The notes under the pieces were generated by a model. That model saw only the letters and a program-made list of their open reading frames with translations. It was not told the origin of the DNA and ran no database searches. From Lobosporangium transversale (lineage: Eukaryota > Mortierellomycota > Mortierellomycetes > Mortierellales > Mortierellaceae), in contig NW_019029048.1 in the NCBI RefSeq assembly GCF_002105155.1, positions 1 through 64,000 on the forward strand: a DNA stretch of 64,000 nt. Reading direction: 5' to 3'. The position numbers were made by a program, and so were the translations under genes. Below, one piece after another: positions 48,061 through 59,654 of the stretch. Position 1 is the stretch's first letter. Each line of letters begins with the position of its first letter.

Positions 48061-49249
48061 GTATCACGCCGAAGAGAAAAACGAAACGTCATTTTTCTAT
48101 ATTTTTTTCTCGCTGTAACATGCTGCTGTTTTAATGGCGGTGGCTGCTGAGCAACACAACCCTCAAGGACATCTAGATCCAGATTTATTGCACCAGCTGG
48201 ATGAGATGAGGGCTTAAGGGAGGAAAGAAAAGGATATTAGGTCAAAAAATATCCCACTCGATTGCACACATCTCGTTATAATGCTGCAGAAGACTCTGGG
48301 TTCTAGCACTGTTGAAAATGGTGGTTTCCTTCCTATCAAAAAAAAAAGGCGGGGGCGCTATTTGGTCACGTGCATCCCATTAACTCACTATTAAATCCAC
48401 AAATTGATATTCCCCGCTTTTGATCATTTATTCATTCTGGAGGTTCGATCGGGCTCCAGCTTAGCTTGATGGCAATTGACAGGAAGATCATTTCCCAATT
48501 TTGCTAAACCATCGCCGCTATTGTAGAATTTGTAGGGAAATAACAGGAAAAGTAAGGATCGATCCGTCATTCCCCTTTGGGAATCACACTCATCAACTTT
48601 TGTGTAAATAAAATAGATTGTATTTATGGTATGGAAACGCATGCTAGCCGCTTCGGTCTCAAAACATGAAAGCCTGCTGTGCATATTAATTTTTCATGAC
48701 GAGGATGTTGAATTCCATAAAACAAATAAAAAACGCGGAACAAAAATAAAAGAACAAACCTAATCATATTCATTAGATTTGTGGGATGTAAACACCTGTG
48801 GAGAGTAAAAAGTGTGGGTTGTGTAAAAAAAATTTAGAACAAAAATGGGTGAAAACGGCCGTGCTCACGCAACAGATCTGCAACGAAAAAGCTGCGGCTG
48901 TTTGTATAATAAGAAGTACGTTCAAAAAAAAAAAAAGTCGGAATAGTTAGGGACTAATCAGACTTTGACTAATAACCCATTTAAGGTTTTTATTTTTGAC
49001 AGGGTGCATCCACACAAGTCCACGGGGACTGATCCACGGACAACTGTTTTTTTATAACTTGACCCCTGCCCATGTCTATCCCGGAGGAACAAGGGAAAGA
49101 AGTAAGAAAGAAAAGAAAAGAAGAGAGAGGAGAAGGAAGAGAAGCAAGAGAAGGACACATCTATTCTGTTTGACAACCCCATCCATCCGGGACCCTTCCT
49201 CTTACTCTTTCTCCTCCTCTCTTTTTTTTTCAGCCACTTCAACTGCAAA
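48061..49249. other. Intergenic; no gene seen
   Basis: About 1.2 kb upstream of the aminotransferase gene. AT-rich, with a few short open frames that have no recognisable content. The end near 49085-49160 is purine-rich on the + strand. Promoter elements of the aminotransferase gene should lie near 49170-49245, but I cannot place a TATA box. Confidence 0.5.
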
Positions 49250-51206
49250 ATGAATTTGCTCCGTCCATTGTTTGTCCGGCAGACACGCAGTCGGCTGTCG
49301 TCTATTTCAACTCGCTCCTCTTTGCTTCCTTCTTCTCTTTTCACTCACAGAACCACTCTCCCTATCCTCGTTCGTTTCACTTCTAACCTTTACTCCACAA
49401 TGTCCTCTCATAAACTTTGCATGATTCCTGGTATGTCCTTTGTTATTGAGTGTTTTATTATTGCTGTTATTATTTTCATTCCCATTCATACTCCATGGCA
49501 TGTTAAAACACATGCACTCATGTGTTGATGTAATGGCACAGCTATGCATTACAAAAAAAAAAAAAAAACGGTTTGTTTGTGTACATAATTACTGACAATG
49601 ATCCTTGTTTTTTAATTGATAATAGGACCCATTGAGTTCCATGAGGACGTCCTCCAGGCTATGGCCACTCCTGCGACCTCTCATGTCGCCGCTAACTTTA
49701 TTCCTGTTTTTGGTGAGTCCATTGAGCTCTTGCGCCAGGTTCTCTTCACCTCGGGACAGCCCTTCATCATTGCTGGATCCGGTACTTTAGGTTGGGATAT
49801 GACCGCCAGCAACTTGATCGAAGCTGGTGAGGAAGTCCTTGTCTGTAATTCTGGCTACTTTGGTGATCGTTTTGGAGAGTGGTAAGTCTATTCATCTTCT
49901 GTTTGTTCTATCTCGCCCAGCTACATGCATGCCTGGTCAATTTAAGGAGAGGAATAGAGATAGGTGCGGTCATTCGGATCCGGATCACTGTTATAGACAA
50001 CACATGGCAAACGGTCACCACAATTCTACGATTCCGCCAAAGCTATCGCCACTTAAAAAAGTCGGGACGATAACTTTTTCCTGGATACTTCTATTCTGCG
50101 GGGAAATTTTTTAGATCAGTCAAACACTACGTCAAATAGCCCATTGTCTCAGCAGAATACATATTATATTGTGGTCAGGCAGAAAGAGGGAAAGGAGATC
50201 AGGACCTAATTGATGATATGGGTGTTGAATGCCAAAAGACAGCCAAAAGGATAGAAAGAGTGTACAGCAATGGAAATTCCCACGTTCCCCTGGTGTTATG
50301 AAACGTATAAATGGCTCATGAGTCGTTGATTTTGAATATATCTATTTTAGCTTGGAAACTTATGGTGCCAAGGTCACTCACATCCGCGTTCCCGTTGGCG
50401 AGGCTCCTCAGTTGGCTGCTGTTGCCGCTGCGCTGAAGGGCAAGAAATACAAGGCTGTTACCATTACCCACGTTGATACTTCCACCGGTGTTCTTTCTGA
50501 CATCAAGGGCATTGCAGAGGTTGTCCGTAAGGAGTCTCCCGAAACCCTTGTTGTCGTTGATGGTGTCTGCTCTGTCGGTTCAGAGGAAATCCGTATGGAT
50601 ACCTGGGGTATTGATGTCGTCGTTACTGCCTCCCAAAAGGCCCTCGGCGCTCCTCCTGGTCTCTGTGTCATGGGTGTCTCCGAGCGTGCCATTGGTGTCT
50701 TCAAGGCTCGCAAGACCCCTGTTCCTAACTACTACGCCAACTGGACCCGCTGGTTGCCCATCATGAATGCATATGAGGCTCGCAAGCCCTCTTACTTTGC
50801 CACTCCTGCTGTTCAGAGTGTCTTCGCTCTCCATGTCTCGTTGAAACAGATCGTTGCACAGGGCCTTGAGAATCGCTTCATACTTCACAAAGAGGCCTCC
50901 GCTAAGGCCAAGAAGTTTATCCATGACTTGGGCTTGAAGCTTGTTCCCACCAGCTTGGACCACGCTGCTAATGGTATGTCCGCTGTCTACTATCCTGAGG
51001 GCATCTCTGCTACTGATCTCTTACCCAGAATGGCTGCTCATGGTATTGTTGCTGCCGGTGGTCTCCATGTTGATATTGCTCCCAAGTACTTCCGTATCGG
51101 CCACATGGGTATCTCCGTGACTGAGCCCGAGCGTGGCCACTTAGATACCACGTTGAATGCCCTCAAGAGTGCATTGAGCGAGTGTGGCTACAAGGGTGCC
51201 TTGTAA
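49250..51206 (+). CDS. AGX1: Alanine-glyoxylate/serine-pyruvate aminotransferase (AGT family)
   Basis: Exons 49250-49430, 49626-49881 and 50351-51206 encode 430 residues. A PLP-dependent class V aminotransferase, it converts glyoxylate and alanine to glycine and pyruvate. Motifs include IPGPIEFHEDVLQAM, GSGTLGWDMTASNLIEAGEE, VVVDGVCSVGSEEIRMDTWG and TASQKALGAPPGLCVMGV, which carries the PLP-binding Lys; RIGHMGIS is near the end. The first 50 residues are rich in Arg, Ser, Thr and Leu with almost no acidic residues, as in a mitochondrial presequence. A second in-frame ATG at 49400, just before the conserved SSHKLCMIPG core, could give a protein without that signal. The C-terminus (KGAL) is not a clear peroxisomal PTS1. 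The gene has strong codon bias and is probably well expressed. Confidence 0.93.
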
Positions 51207-51341
51207 AAAAAAGGCAGAAACTTGAACAAAAACATTTTCCTTCCTATTGTATTTATCATTCTCTCTCCAAATTCTTCCACCTAGAAAATGATGGCAGCAC
51301 ATTTCTGATTGAAATTGCCACTGTTTGTTCGTTGTGTACCA
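51207..51341. other. Convergent gap between aminotransferase and Fanzor genes
   Basis: The two stop codons are only about 136 nt apart. The segment is AT-rich without a clear hairpin. Fanzor guide RNAs in known systems come from the region just downstream of the nuclease gene, so this interval and the last part of the Fanzor exon are where such an RNA would be expected; I do not see direct evidence for one. Confidence 0.3.
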
Positions 51342-53514
51342 TCAAAAGAAAAATAATAATAAAAAACATATTCTTTGCTTGGTTCCATTGGAATGTATTT
51401 CAAAACCATGCATGATTATAGTCCGTAAAAAGAAGAAATGTATTAGAACACAGAAATAAATAAATAAATAAATTAACCAAGAAAAAAAAGTACTATCAAG
51501 CCCTCCTGGACCCAGCAAAGGTCCTTTCGGTGGTCTTGATCCCTCTACTCCTCCTCCTCCTTCATCTGAAAATTTCCTTTTTGTGGATCTGCTACTACCA
51601 CCACCACTGCCACCACTACCTCCACCGCCGCCACTACCGCTAGAAGCTTGGCCTTGAGTTCCTCCGTCCGGCGGCATATATTTTGCAGGTCGTTTTTGCT
51701 CTCTTATCTGCGACTCACAGACCCTTGCGATGTTCTCAGCACCAACAGCATCTCGATCAAAGTATGCTTTACAATTTCGACAGTACTTGGATCGAAAAGG
51801 AACATTCTCCAATATACTGTCACAGTGAGGCCGTGGACACTTGGCAGATATGTAGTATTCATGACAACCTACAATGGGGTAGTCTAGAGATTTTGCCTGT
51901 TCGAGCCAGATTTAACACTCGTTAAAAAAAGACTCAAAAATTAAATGTCATTGATCAAGGGATTTTTTTACCTTTTCAACAAGCTTCTTCATCAATATCC
52001 CATGCTTCGATACTTGTCCTCGGTTTGTCTTGAATGATCCTAGTCCAATACAGATCACCGCATTCGTATTGGCATCTCTTCTTCTTCCATTGCTTCCGCC
52101 CGCAAGCTTCAGAATTGCCTTGATCACATAATCAACCCATCCGTTCTGTGCTTTTCTAATATCCCAGCTATTCCGAACAAACCACCCGTCATTATAGAAA
52201 TCGACAAGCGCCCTATATATAGTCTCCCTATTGTCGTCACTGGTCCCAGATCCACTGCTACTACTGGCCTCAACTCCACTGCTACTACCGGTCCCTGCTC
52301 CACTGCTACTACTGGTCCCAACCCCACTACCAGAGAAACTACCTCCAGTACTTGATGGAGCTTGATTTAGCGACAAGCTGATATAAGCGAAATACTGTGT
52401 TAAAGTAGGCCTTGAGAATGACGGAATATTGCTTTCAATCTCTGTAATTCCTCTTCTAAGCTTTCGCCTCTCTAGCTCGCCCTGAAACTTCTTGGATGGT
52501 TTGTAAAGGTACGCTCTAGAAATCCGGAGGATCTCACGTTCGTTAGGTTCCCTTGGATCCAACTTTGCAATTGTCATCGAGTACCTTTCGCCTGGATCGA
52601 TCCCAATGATAATGGTACTTTCGGAGGGAGGGCATGCTGCCTGGGTGTCATATTTAACTTCTACATTCTCGAGGAGACGGGATCTCTACCTCTTTTTTGC
52701 TTCGATGTGTCAAAGGCAAGAAGTGTTAGGGCAAGGCCGTTTGTAAAGAACGATGTCCGTAGTTTCCTTCTAGGGCCATCATCAGATTGCAGTCCAACGT
52801 CCTTGTATCCTTTCAAGGAAAACAGCTCCTGCAACAATATCCCCTTGTAGTTAAGGATCTTGTCCTCTGCAGCCCCCTTGGTACTCATGTTTAGTTCCAA
52901 CAATTGGACTATTTCCTCTCGAACTGTTGGATTAGACCATAATATATCCAGGAGACAGACTTCCGTTAAGCAGAGAGACCGAGGCAAGAAAGCAGACGTA
53001 GGGAAATACAGATATTTTTTGGCAGTTGCATTTTGCTCAAAAAAGAATTGGATGGAATTTCTTCCATCGCCTGGAATATCTATGTCAAACTAGACATTAT
53101 ATTGAAGAAATGATTAGGAACATTTCTATAAACATATTATAAGATAACCTCAAAATATTATAATATCATATTTACCTGCGCATTCCGATAGTGAGACCTT
53201 AGCGCTGCTTGAACAGGGACCATGACCATCCGAGACGACTTGCCGATCACCAAATCGGGATAGATCTGGTTTAAAGGACCAAGCCCTGTCTTTGCATAGA
53301 AGTATTCGTATGCTTTGAGCTGGGACGGCTTGGCTACGTTCCCTTCGCCTTTTTTCTTCACTTCCCTGCTATACCTAGATAATGGACTCATCACTCCGTG
53401 ATACAACGCAGCAAGGCCGTAAATAAAGTCCCTGCTATCAAGAACTTCATCTAGGAGTTGTGGGAGACCAGCTGGATTGGATGGCCCAGTAATCTCTTTA
53501 TTTCTATGCTTGGT
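51342..53514 (-). CDS. Fanzor (eukaryotic TnpB-like RuvC nuclease)
   Basis: Fanzors are eukaryotic relatives of TnpB that cut DNA using a guide (omega) RNA. Exons are about 53514-53176, 53090-52670, 52616-51972 and 51896-51342, giving at least 650 residues. RuvC-I is IIIGIDPGERYSMTIAKLD (52604-52575). VICIGLGSF occupies the second-motif position but lacks an acidic residue there. The HEYYISAKCPRPHC segment (from 51866) places a Glu before the zinc ribbon, CPRPHC then CRNC. RuvC-III is DRDAVGAENIARV (51758-51720). This agrees with the rearranged active-site Glu reported for Fanzors. The introns at 52617-52669 (53 nt) and 51897-51971 are in phase. The start is not settled: the frame could extend through a 48-nt intron to an ATG at 53616. 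Gly/Ser-rich low-complexity sequence sits between motifs and in the C-terminal tail. Confidence 0.85.
52242..52328. repeat. 24-bp in-frame minisatellite in the Fanzor gene
   Basis: Three 24-base units (52242-52265, 52266-52289, 52290-52313) and part of a fourth, diverged by a few bases each, encode Ser/Gly-rich octapeptides (for example VGTSSSSG, AGTGSSSG, VEASSSSG). They lengthen the linker between the first and second RuvC motifs without breaking the frame. Confidence 0.85.
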
Positions 53515-53616
53515 CTAGCTGGTGTTTTTTTATGGGGAGGACTATTTAGACAACATATAGACCCCACATATCTTAATCATAATAAATTGGTTTGGTGGCA
53601 TTGTTGTAAAAAACAT

Positions 53617-54363
53617 CTTTGCTTAAGGGACAGAAAGATAGACACAATCAGGAAAAGGCAGGACAAAGAGTGTCAACAAGATTGACAAGAGAAAGTAGAG
53701 TCAAATAACCTTGACTACAAACAGCACCATAGAATGTCAAAAGAAAAGATGGGAGCTTTATAGGTGAGCTCACAAACTGAGTTACCGGAAGACAAATGCT
53801 TGTTGTGAAAAGGGAAAAAGATAAATGGCAAGATGAACTGCAGGTGAAGAATAAGACATGTGGGGAAACTGAAGACTTTATTAAGAAAGAAGTTTCTTTG
53901 GCTTTTATACTCGGTAGTTTCTAGGTGAGACGGACCCGCCTATGACTACAAAGGCTTTGCGCAAAGATTCCTTTAAGCTGGTTCGACAGATTAGTGGATA
54001 CAAAATCAAGCGAGTCAATTGGCTGCCAATACATTTAAGAGTATTCAAAAAATATAAGGGATCGCGACCAAATGGAACGGGCTATACTTTAATGATTGAA
54101 CGCACGGAGGTCTACTGTAGTCAATTACCTGCTTGTCTGTCAACATGATGTGTGCTTTTTTTATTATGTATATTTTGCTTTCAAGCAGGCTTGTTTCTGT
54201 TTCTGTCTTTCTTTTCATTTGTTCATATCGCCAATTTTAGTTCACATTCATTCATTCACTCATTCATTCACTGACATTGCGTCTCTTAACACTTCTTATT
54301 AGCAATAATATACAATAACGCTTGACCTTGTAAGATTGAAGTGGTAAAAGTCAAATTTAAAAT
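53617..54363. other. Intergenic; Fanzor upstream region
   Basis: About 750 nt between the possible Fanzor start and Sey1. A minus-strand TATAAAAG lies at 53902-53909. No terminal inverted repeats or partner transposase gene were recognised, so I cannot say which element, if any, carries the Fanzor gene. Confidence 0.4.
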
Positions 54364-57300
54364 ATGGCTATGGTACCAGATGTCGATTATCTCTCGAAGC
54401 AAAGAGCTAGTACAGACTTTATCAATGCAACCGTCACCATGGGGACGCCCACATCTCCCGAAAAGGAACTCTTACCACGCCTTCATCTCATCAACGAACA
54501 AAAGGAGTTTAGGTAAAAGATCATGGGTATCAAGGAAAAAAATCTTTGTACGGACAGAGGATGGTGGACTCTGCCTGGTATTAACTCGCTTCTCCTTCTC
54601 CATCATTTGATTCTGAATATCGAAGCGACGACCTGCTGACTTTTATCAATGAAAAATGGGGTCTCAAGGATACAGGCTTTAACTACAACCTTGCAGCGAT
54701 CTTTGGAAGCCAGAGCACTGGCAAGAGTAAAGTATCAATGTATTAATGCCAGCCATACAAGCAAATCAACGAAGCATAAACGGTTTTATGAGAAAAGAAA
54801 GTTTAAGTGGTATTACACCAACATATACACATAGGCACTCTACTCAATCGACTCTTTGGAACCAACTTTGACGAAATGTCAGAATCATCCAGACAGCAAA
54901 CAACCAAGGGTATCTGGATTAGCAAAGGCAAGGATATGAAGGTCCTGATCATGGATGTGGAAGGAACCGATGGCCGTGAGCGTGGCGAGGATCAGGTAAA
55001 GAAGTATATTTCATGTTCTAAGAAAAAAAAAGTCATGGCATCTATTGAATTAAAAAAGAATTGTGTCATACCTTGGTATGACAACAATTTCACCAACACA
55101 ACCAATATGTCGAATTTAGGATTTTGAGCGTAAAAGTGCCCTATTCTCTCTGGCTACATCAGAAGTTTTGATTGTCAATATGTGGGAGCATCAAGTTGGA
55201 CTCTACAATGGCGCAAATATGGGTTTGCTCAAGACTGTATTCGAGGTTAATCTTCAACTCTTTGGTGGTAACCGAGGGTAGGAATAACTAAGACATTCTT
55301 TTTTGACACGTGGTGTATTCTAAAGCTGACAAACATTTTGCTCTGCACATTATAGAAAAGAAAAAACGCTACTTTTTTTCGTGATCCGTGACCATGTCGG
55401 GTCTACGCCTCTCGCGAACTTGTCAAACACGTTGCGATCCGACCTGGAGAGGATTTGGGGCGGCCTATCTAAGGTATTTTTTAATTAATTTAGCCTCGTT
55501 CTTTTCTGATATAGTTTTTTTTTTTTTTTTTTTTTTTTTTTCACAACAGACTAGTAATACCCGAGATTTGATATCAAATGTGTTAGCCTGAAGGACTGGA
55601 GGACTGCAAAATTACAGAGTACTTTGACTTTACGTTCACAACTTTGCCTCACAAGCTGCTCCAACCTGACATGTTTGAAACCGAGGTTAGCCAGTTACGC
55701 TCAAGGTATACGTCTTTTTTTTTTTTTTTTTTTTTTTTTTTCCTTCTTACCCCCACAATGTGCCTTTTAACCAAGATATGCAAACGAGCTTATATTACAT
55801 CCTCCTACGCCATGCGTTAGATTCTCCGATTCATCCGATCCAAACTACGTCTTCCAACCTCAATATCAGCGACGTGTTCCAGCAGATGGTCTTCATATTT
55901 ATGCTAAGGGCATTTGGGAAAAGATTATGACGAACAAAGATCTTGATCTGCCTACCCAGCAGGAGTTACTAGCGCAGTTCCGATGTGATGAGATTGCAAA
56001 TGTTGCGTTCTCAGCGTTTGTGGAGGCGATAAAGGATTTTAAACGGCCTATTGAATCCGGCCATTTAGTGGAAAACTTAGGGCCAAGAATGAAGGAAATT
56101 CGCGATACCACTATCAGTAAGGCCCATATATAGGTTGTAAGGTTAAGGATATTTGATTAGGGTCCTCACATACATTAACGCCTATTGCCTTTTGTTTGTG
56201 TATGTTACCCACTAGAATCGTTCGACAAGGATGCATCACGCTATCATTCCGATGTGTACAAACGCAAGCGCAGCGAAGTTTTAACAAAAGCCAACTCGAT
56301 GCTCGAATCCTTCTTCGTGGGACAGCTTAAGAATCTGCACAAAAAAGCTGTCCTACTTTTTTCTGGTCAGCTTCAAGAAGCTCTCAAAGTAGAAGGCACA
56401 GAGTTTGCAGGCACGGCGGCAGCCGCTCATAAGGATGCTGTTGGTTTCTTTCTCACAGGCGCAAAGGCTATCAAATTGGATGATACAGATTGGGAATACG
56501 AAGAGGAGATCTATCAGCTGGAGAATGATTTGAAAGAACTTTCGGCTACTCAGAAGGAGAAGGAGATTACCAAAATGCAGGCAACGTTGGAGAAGCATCT
56601 GAAGAAGGAGTTGGATGAGCCTATCAAACTGGTATTGGATCAACCAGGGCCTGGTATGTGGGGTCGTGTAGTGACAATCTACATGCGAGCAGTTGACAAT
56701 ACTGAAAAACTGTTACAGAAGAAGGCCAAATCATTTGATTTAAAGGATGAGGAGCTTGAGCAATTGGTTACAAAGCTTAAGAGACAAGGGTGGATCTTAA
56801 CTACAAAAAAAGTCCACAACGAGTCTGTTGATGGACTGATGATCTACAAGCTCATAAATCGATTTGAAGAGAGGTTCCAGAGAGATGAAAGAGGGCTTCC
56901 AAGGGTTTGGAAGCCAACGGACGATATCGACACTCCTTTCCGTAACGCTCGCGATGAAGCCATTGCATTAATTCCTCTCTATGCACATATCGATAACACA
57001 GACCCAGCTACAGGCACAAAGCTCACGCTCGAGTCTACGGACGACTTTGACTTTGATCAATCACTCATTGTGATTTCAGAGTCGCGGCAGCAGGAGCTAG
57101 CCAACCAATTGAGACGCAAGGCAGATGCAACTTTTGTCGAAGCGAAGCGATCGGTAGTGGCGACACAGGCCAAGGTCCCATATTGGGTTGGTGTCGCATT
57201 AGTAATCCTGGGCTGGAATGAGTTCATGACCATCGTCACCAATCCACTATATCTATCTATCACCATGACGTTGGGCGTACCCTTTGCTGCACTTTGGTAT

Positions 57301-57618
57301 CTTAATATGCTAGGCACTGTTCAGACTGTGGGCTTACGAGTTTATGAACAAGCAATGATCCTTGGTAAAGAGAGACTGAGAGAGACGATTCAACAACCGG
57401 AACCTATCAAGTTGCAGAGTGGCATGGCTGGAAATGAGGAACATGATCATAACAACGATGTCAGTGATGCTATAAATGCTGGTAGCAGGGGTAATGGTAC
57501 GGAGAAGCATTTACTGCATCATCGCGGCTCTGCGCGGTCGTTAAGTCTAGCCGGCGGTTGGCACGAGAACAATCAAGAGATTGAGCTTAATGGATTTAAA
57601 GACAAGGAAGCACTGTAA
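54364..57618 (+). CDS. SEY1: Sey1/RHD3-type ER fusion GTPase
   Basis: Sey1 is a dynamin-like GTPase that fuses ER membranes. Exon 1 (54364-54512) is joined after an acceptor near 54629 to give [20 protein letters not shown]. The P-loop GSQSTGKST is split by an intron after GGCAAGA (near 54727) and resumes at GCACTCTACTC. The switch-like block [20 protein letters not shown] and GREDQ-type motif RERGEDQDFERK follow, then the G4 region [12 protein letters not shown] long helical stalk ends in a hairpin of two hydrophobic segments ([20 protein letters not shown] and [19 protein letters not shown]), then an amphipathic tail. Exon boundaries in the GTPase part were placed by hand; several introns have long T runs. 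The last exon is 56215-57618. The expected location is the ER membrane with both ends cytosolic. Confidence 0.93.
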
Positions 57619-57701
57619 ATACAATAACAAATAAATAAAAACGAACTAGCAGATAATAAGATGCAGAAAGTTTATTACATTTTTAAATGATGCATAAAGA
57701 C

Positions 57702-59654
57702 TTAAACGCCTTTGGGCCGGATCTCCTTAACACCAGCCATGAAAGGCCATAGGCACTCTGGCAGGCGAACAGATCCATCCTCCCGCTGATATGTTTCTAG
57801 AAGGGCAACGATAATCCTAGGGATGGCCATGGCAGTTCCGTTGAGAGTGTGAGCAAACTCTGTGGTGATGACCGAGTTGGAAGATGGACTATCATTATTG
57901 GATGATGATGGCTTGTCAGTTGATGTCAAAAGAGGTTTGTTAATGATCTTGTTAGTTCTATAACGAATGTTGAGTCGTCGCGACTGATAGTCAGTACAGT
58001 TGGAGGTAGATGAAATCTCGCCCCAGCTGTTCCTGCCAGGCATCCAGGCCTCGATGTCATACTTCTTATACGCGCTTGCACCCAATTCCTCAGTCGGCAT
58101 ATCTAATACTCTATAACAGAGCCCCAATTCTTCAAATAAATCTTCTTGAAACTTTCGAATCTCTTCGAGGATATTATCGCTCACGCCTGGATCAGCCTTG
58201 GAGAGGACAAACAGCTCTACTTTACTGAATTGATGGACACGATAAAGACCTTTGACTTCAGCTCCTCTGGACCCTGCCTCGGCTCTAAAGGCCCGGCCAA
58301 AACCAGCCATCTTGATGGGCAATTGACTCTCTTCTAACGTTTTGTCCAAGTTCATACCAGCCAAAGAAATCTCTGCTGTTGCTACAAGGCATAACGCTGA
58401 GTGCTGATGATAATGGTGCTGTTGCCGTTGCTGATCAGCATCCGACTGAGACAATGTGCTAGCATTTGCTTTGCTAGATCCAGGTGGGGTTGTAGAGACC
58501 CAATATGTTTGTGAGGCCTCATCACGAGGTTGGAATCCACAGGCCTGGACAACTTCCGGTCGAACGACATCAGGTGTGATCACCGGCATAAAGCCAGCCT
58601 TGACAGCACGTTGGGTAGCAAACTGGACCAATGCCAATTCCAACAACGCGGCTTCATTCTTCAGATAATACCAACGAGATCCTGTTACAGCGGCTGCAGA
58701 CTCGAAATCAACCAAATCTAGTTGCTTTGATAAGGTGACATGGTCCAGGAGAGGATACTCCGAGACGTTCCCCAACAGCGCTCTTCCTCCCTCTCCTCCT
58801 ATTTCATGAAGCATGGTGGCACTCGGGTGAGCAAACGCCTTTATATCCTTGTTCAATCGAGGGACACCATGGATTCGGATGAGCTGTGCTGCAGATTCGG
58901 GCCCGATAGGTGTAGTAGGATGTGTATTATTGGGGATCAAGACCGCTTGGTCATATAATTGGGTCTCCAGAACTGCTAGTTCTGCCTCCTGAGTATGGAT
59001 CTCTTCTTTGAGGACTCTTCCTCTTTCTACAAGTTTTTGTCTCTTTGCCTCTTTTGATTCTTTTGATAGCTCGGTTGTGACATCCGTATTTTCTTTATTT
59101 ATTGCTGCCGCTGCTGCCGCTACTGATGATGATGATGAAGATGTCGAGGACAACGGTCCTTGTTGCGTCTTATTCTTTTTATTCTTGGGCGATCCACCAC
59201 CAAAAAGAGACTTTATCTCTGCAGCGACCCGGTTCCTCTCTGAACGCGCTTTATCCAATTGCTGCGTCCGCTCGATTACTGTCTTATATAGATCTGATAC
59301 TGCTGCTACAGAGATAGTTTCTGGAAGGTTGCGATGTTTAATATTGGCCGCCATAGCAGCGGCTGTCTCTGGATTAGTAAGCACCTTGAAATTGATATAA
59401 GGCTTTAAAACCAGTGCCGGGACTGGAGCCGAGCCTGGTACTGCTGGTGCTGGTGCTGGTGCTGGTGCTGAAGCCATTAGTCTGCTTGAAGTTGAAAGGA
59501 TGCGTCGGGATTGAGTGAACCATGTCCTCCACCCTGTTGAAATAGATACTGGCGTAATTTCGATAGCCATTGTACTTCTTCCTTGCGGGATAACTCGTGT
59601 GACTCTTAGCATATTTGTTCTACGTCTTTGAGCTTCTTTAAATGAAATGATCAA
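57702..59654 (-). CDS. Seryl-tRNA synthetase, probably mitochondrial
   Basis: A single exon encodes 650 residues, longer than the 430-500 typical of mitochondrial enzymes. The enzyme attaches serine to tRNA-Ser. The N-terminus is Arg/Ser-rich with few acidic residues, as in a presequence, followed by an Ala-Pro linker. The coiled-coil arm follows, with an inserted Lys/Gln/Ser-rich segment. Class II motifs are visible: GSRWYYLKNEAALLELALVQ, motif 2 at GFGRAFRAEAGSRGAEVKGL with VHQFSKVELF, and motif 3 at LNGTAMAIPRIIVALLETYQ. A second insertion of Gln/His-rich sequence lies between residues of the core near 58400-58470. No introns, unlike most neighbours. Confidence 0.9.
   Translation of the reverse strand: MIISFKEAQRRRTNMLRVTRVIPQGRSTMAIEITPVSISTGWRTWFTQSRRILSTSSRLMASAPAPAPAPAVPGSAPVPALVLKPYINFKVLTNPETAAAMAANIKHRNLPETISVAAVSDLYKTVIERTQQLDKARSERNRVAAEIKSLFGGGSPKNKKNKTQQGPLSSTSSSSSSVAAAAAAINKENTDVTTELSKESKEAKRQKLVERGRVLKEEIHTQEAELAVLETQLYDQAVLIPNNTHPTTPIGPESAAQLIRIHGVPRLNKDIKAFAHPSATMLHEIGGEGGRALLGNVSEYPLLDHVTLSKQLDLVDFESAAAVTGSRWYYLKNEAALLELALVQFATQRAVKAGFMPVITPDVVRPEVVQACGFQPRDEASQTYWVSTTPPGSSKANASTLSQSDADQQRQQHHYHQHSALCLVATAEISLAGMNLDKTLEESQLPIKMAGFGRAFRAEAGSRGAEVKGLYRVHQFSKVELFVLSKADPGVSDNILEEIRKFQEDLFEELGLCYRVLDMPTEELGASAYKKYDIEAWMPGRNSWGEISSTSNCTDYQSRRLNIRYRTNKIINKPLLTSTDKPSSSNNDSPSSNSVITTEFAHTLNGTAMAIPRIIVALLETYQREDGSVRLPECLWPFMAGVKEIRPKGV

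Noticed and set aside
48133-48216. Small open frame MAVAAEQHNPQGHLDPDLLH...
   Set aside because: Only 27 codons, no similarity I recognise, and beside a pseudogene. It could be a remnant, but there is no support.
49882-50350. Open frames within the aminotransferase gene gap
   Set aside because: This is an intron (GTAAGT to TTTTAG) that joins GEC-LETYGAK in phase; the frames inside it have no domain content.
52617-52669. Apparent frameshift between two Fanzor exons
   Set aside because: A 53-nt GT..AG intron restores the frame exactly, joining QKRACPPSESTIIIG, so no frameshift needs to be assumed. A 29-nt alternative intron was considered too short.
53942-54148. Plus-strand frame of 68 codons upstream of Sey1
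   Set aside because: No family match and no linked exons. It starts far from Sey1 and lies in the probable promoter region of the Fanzor gene.
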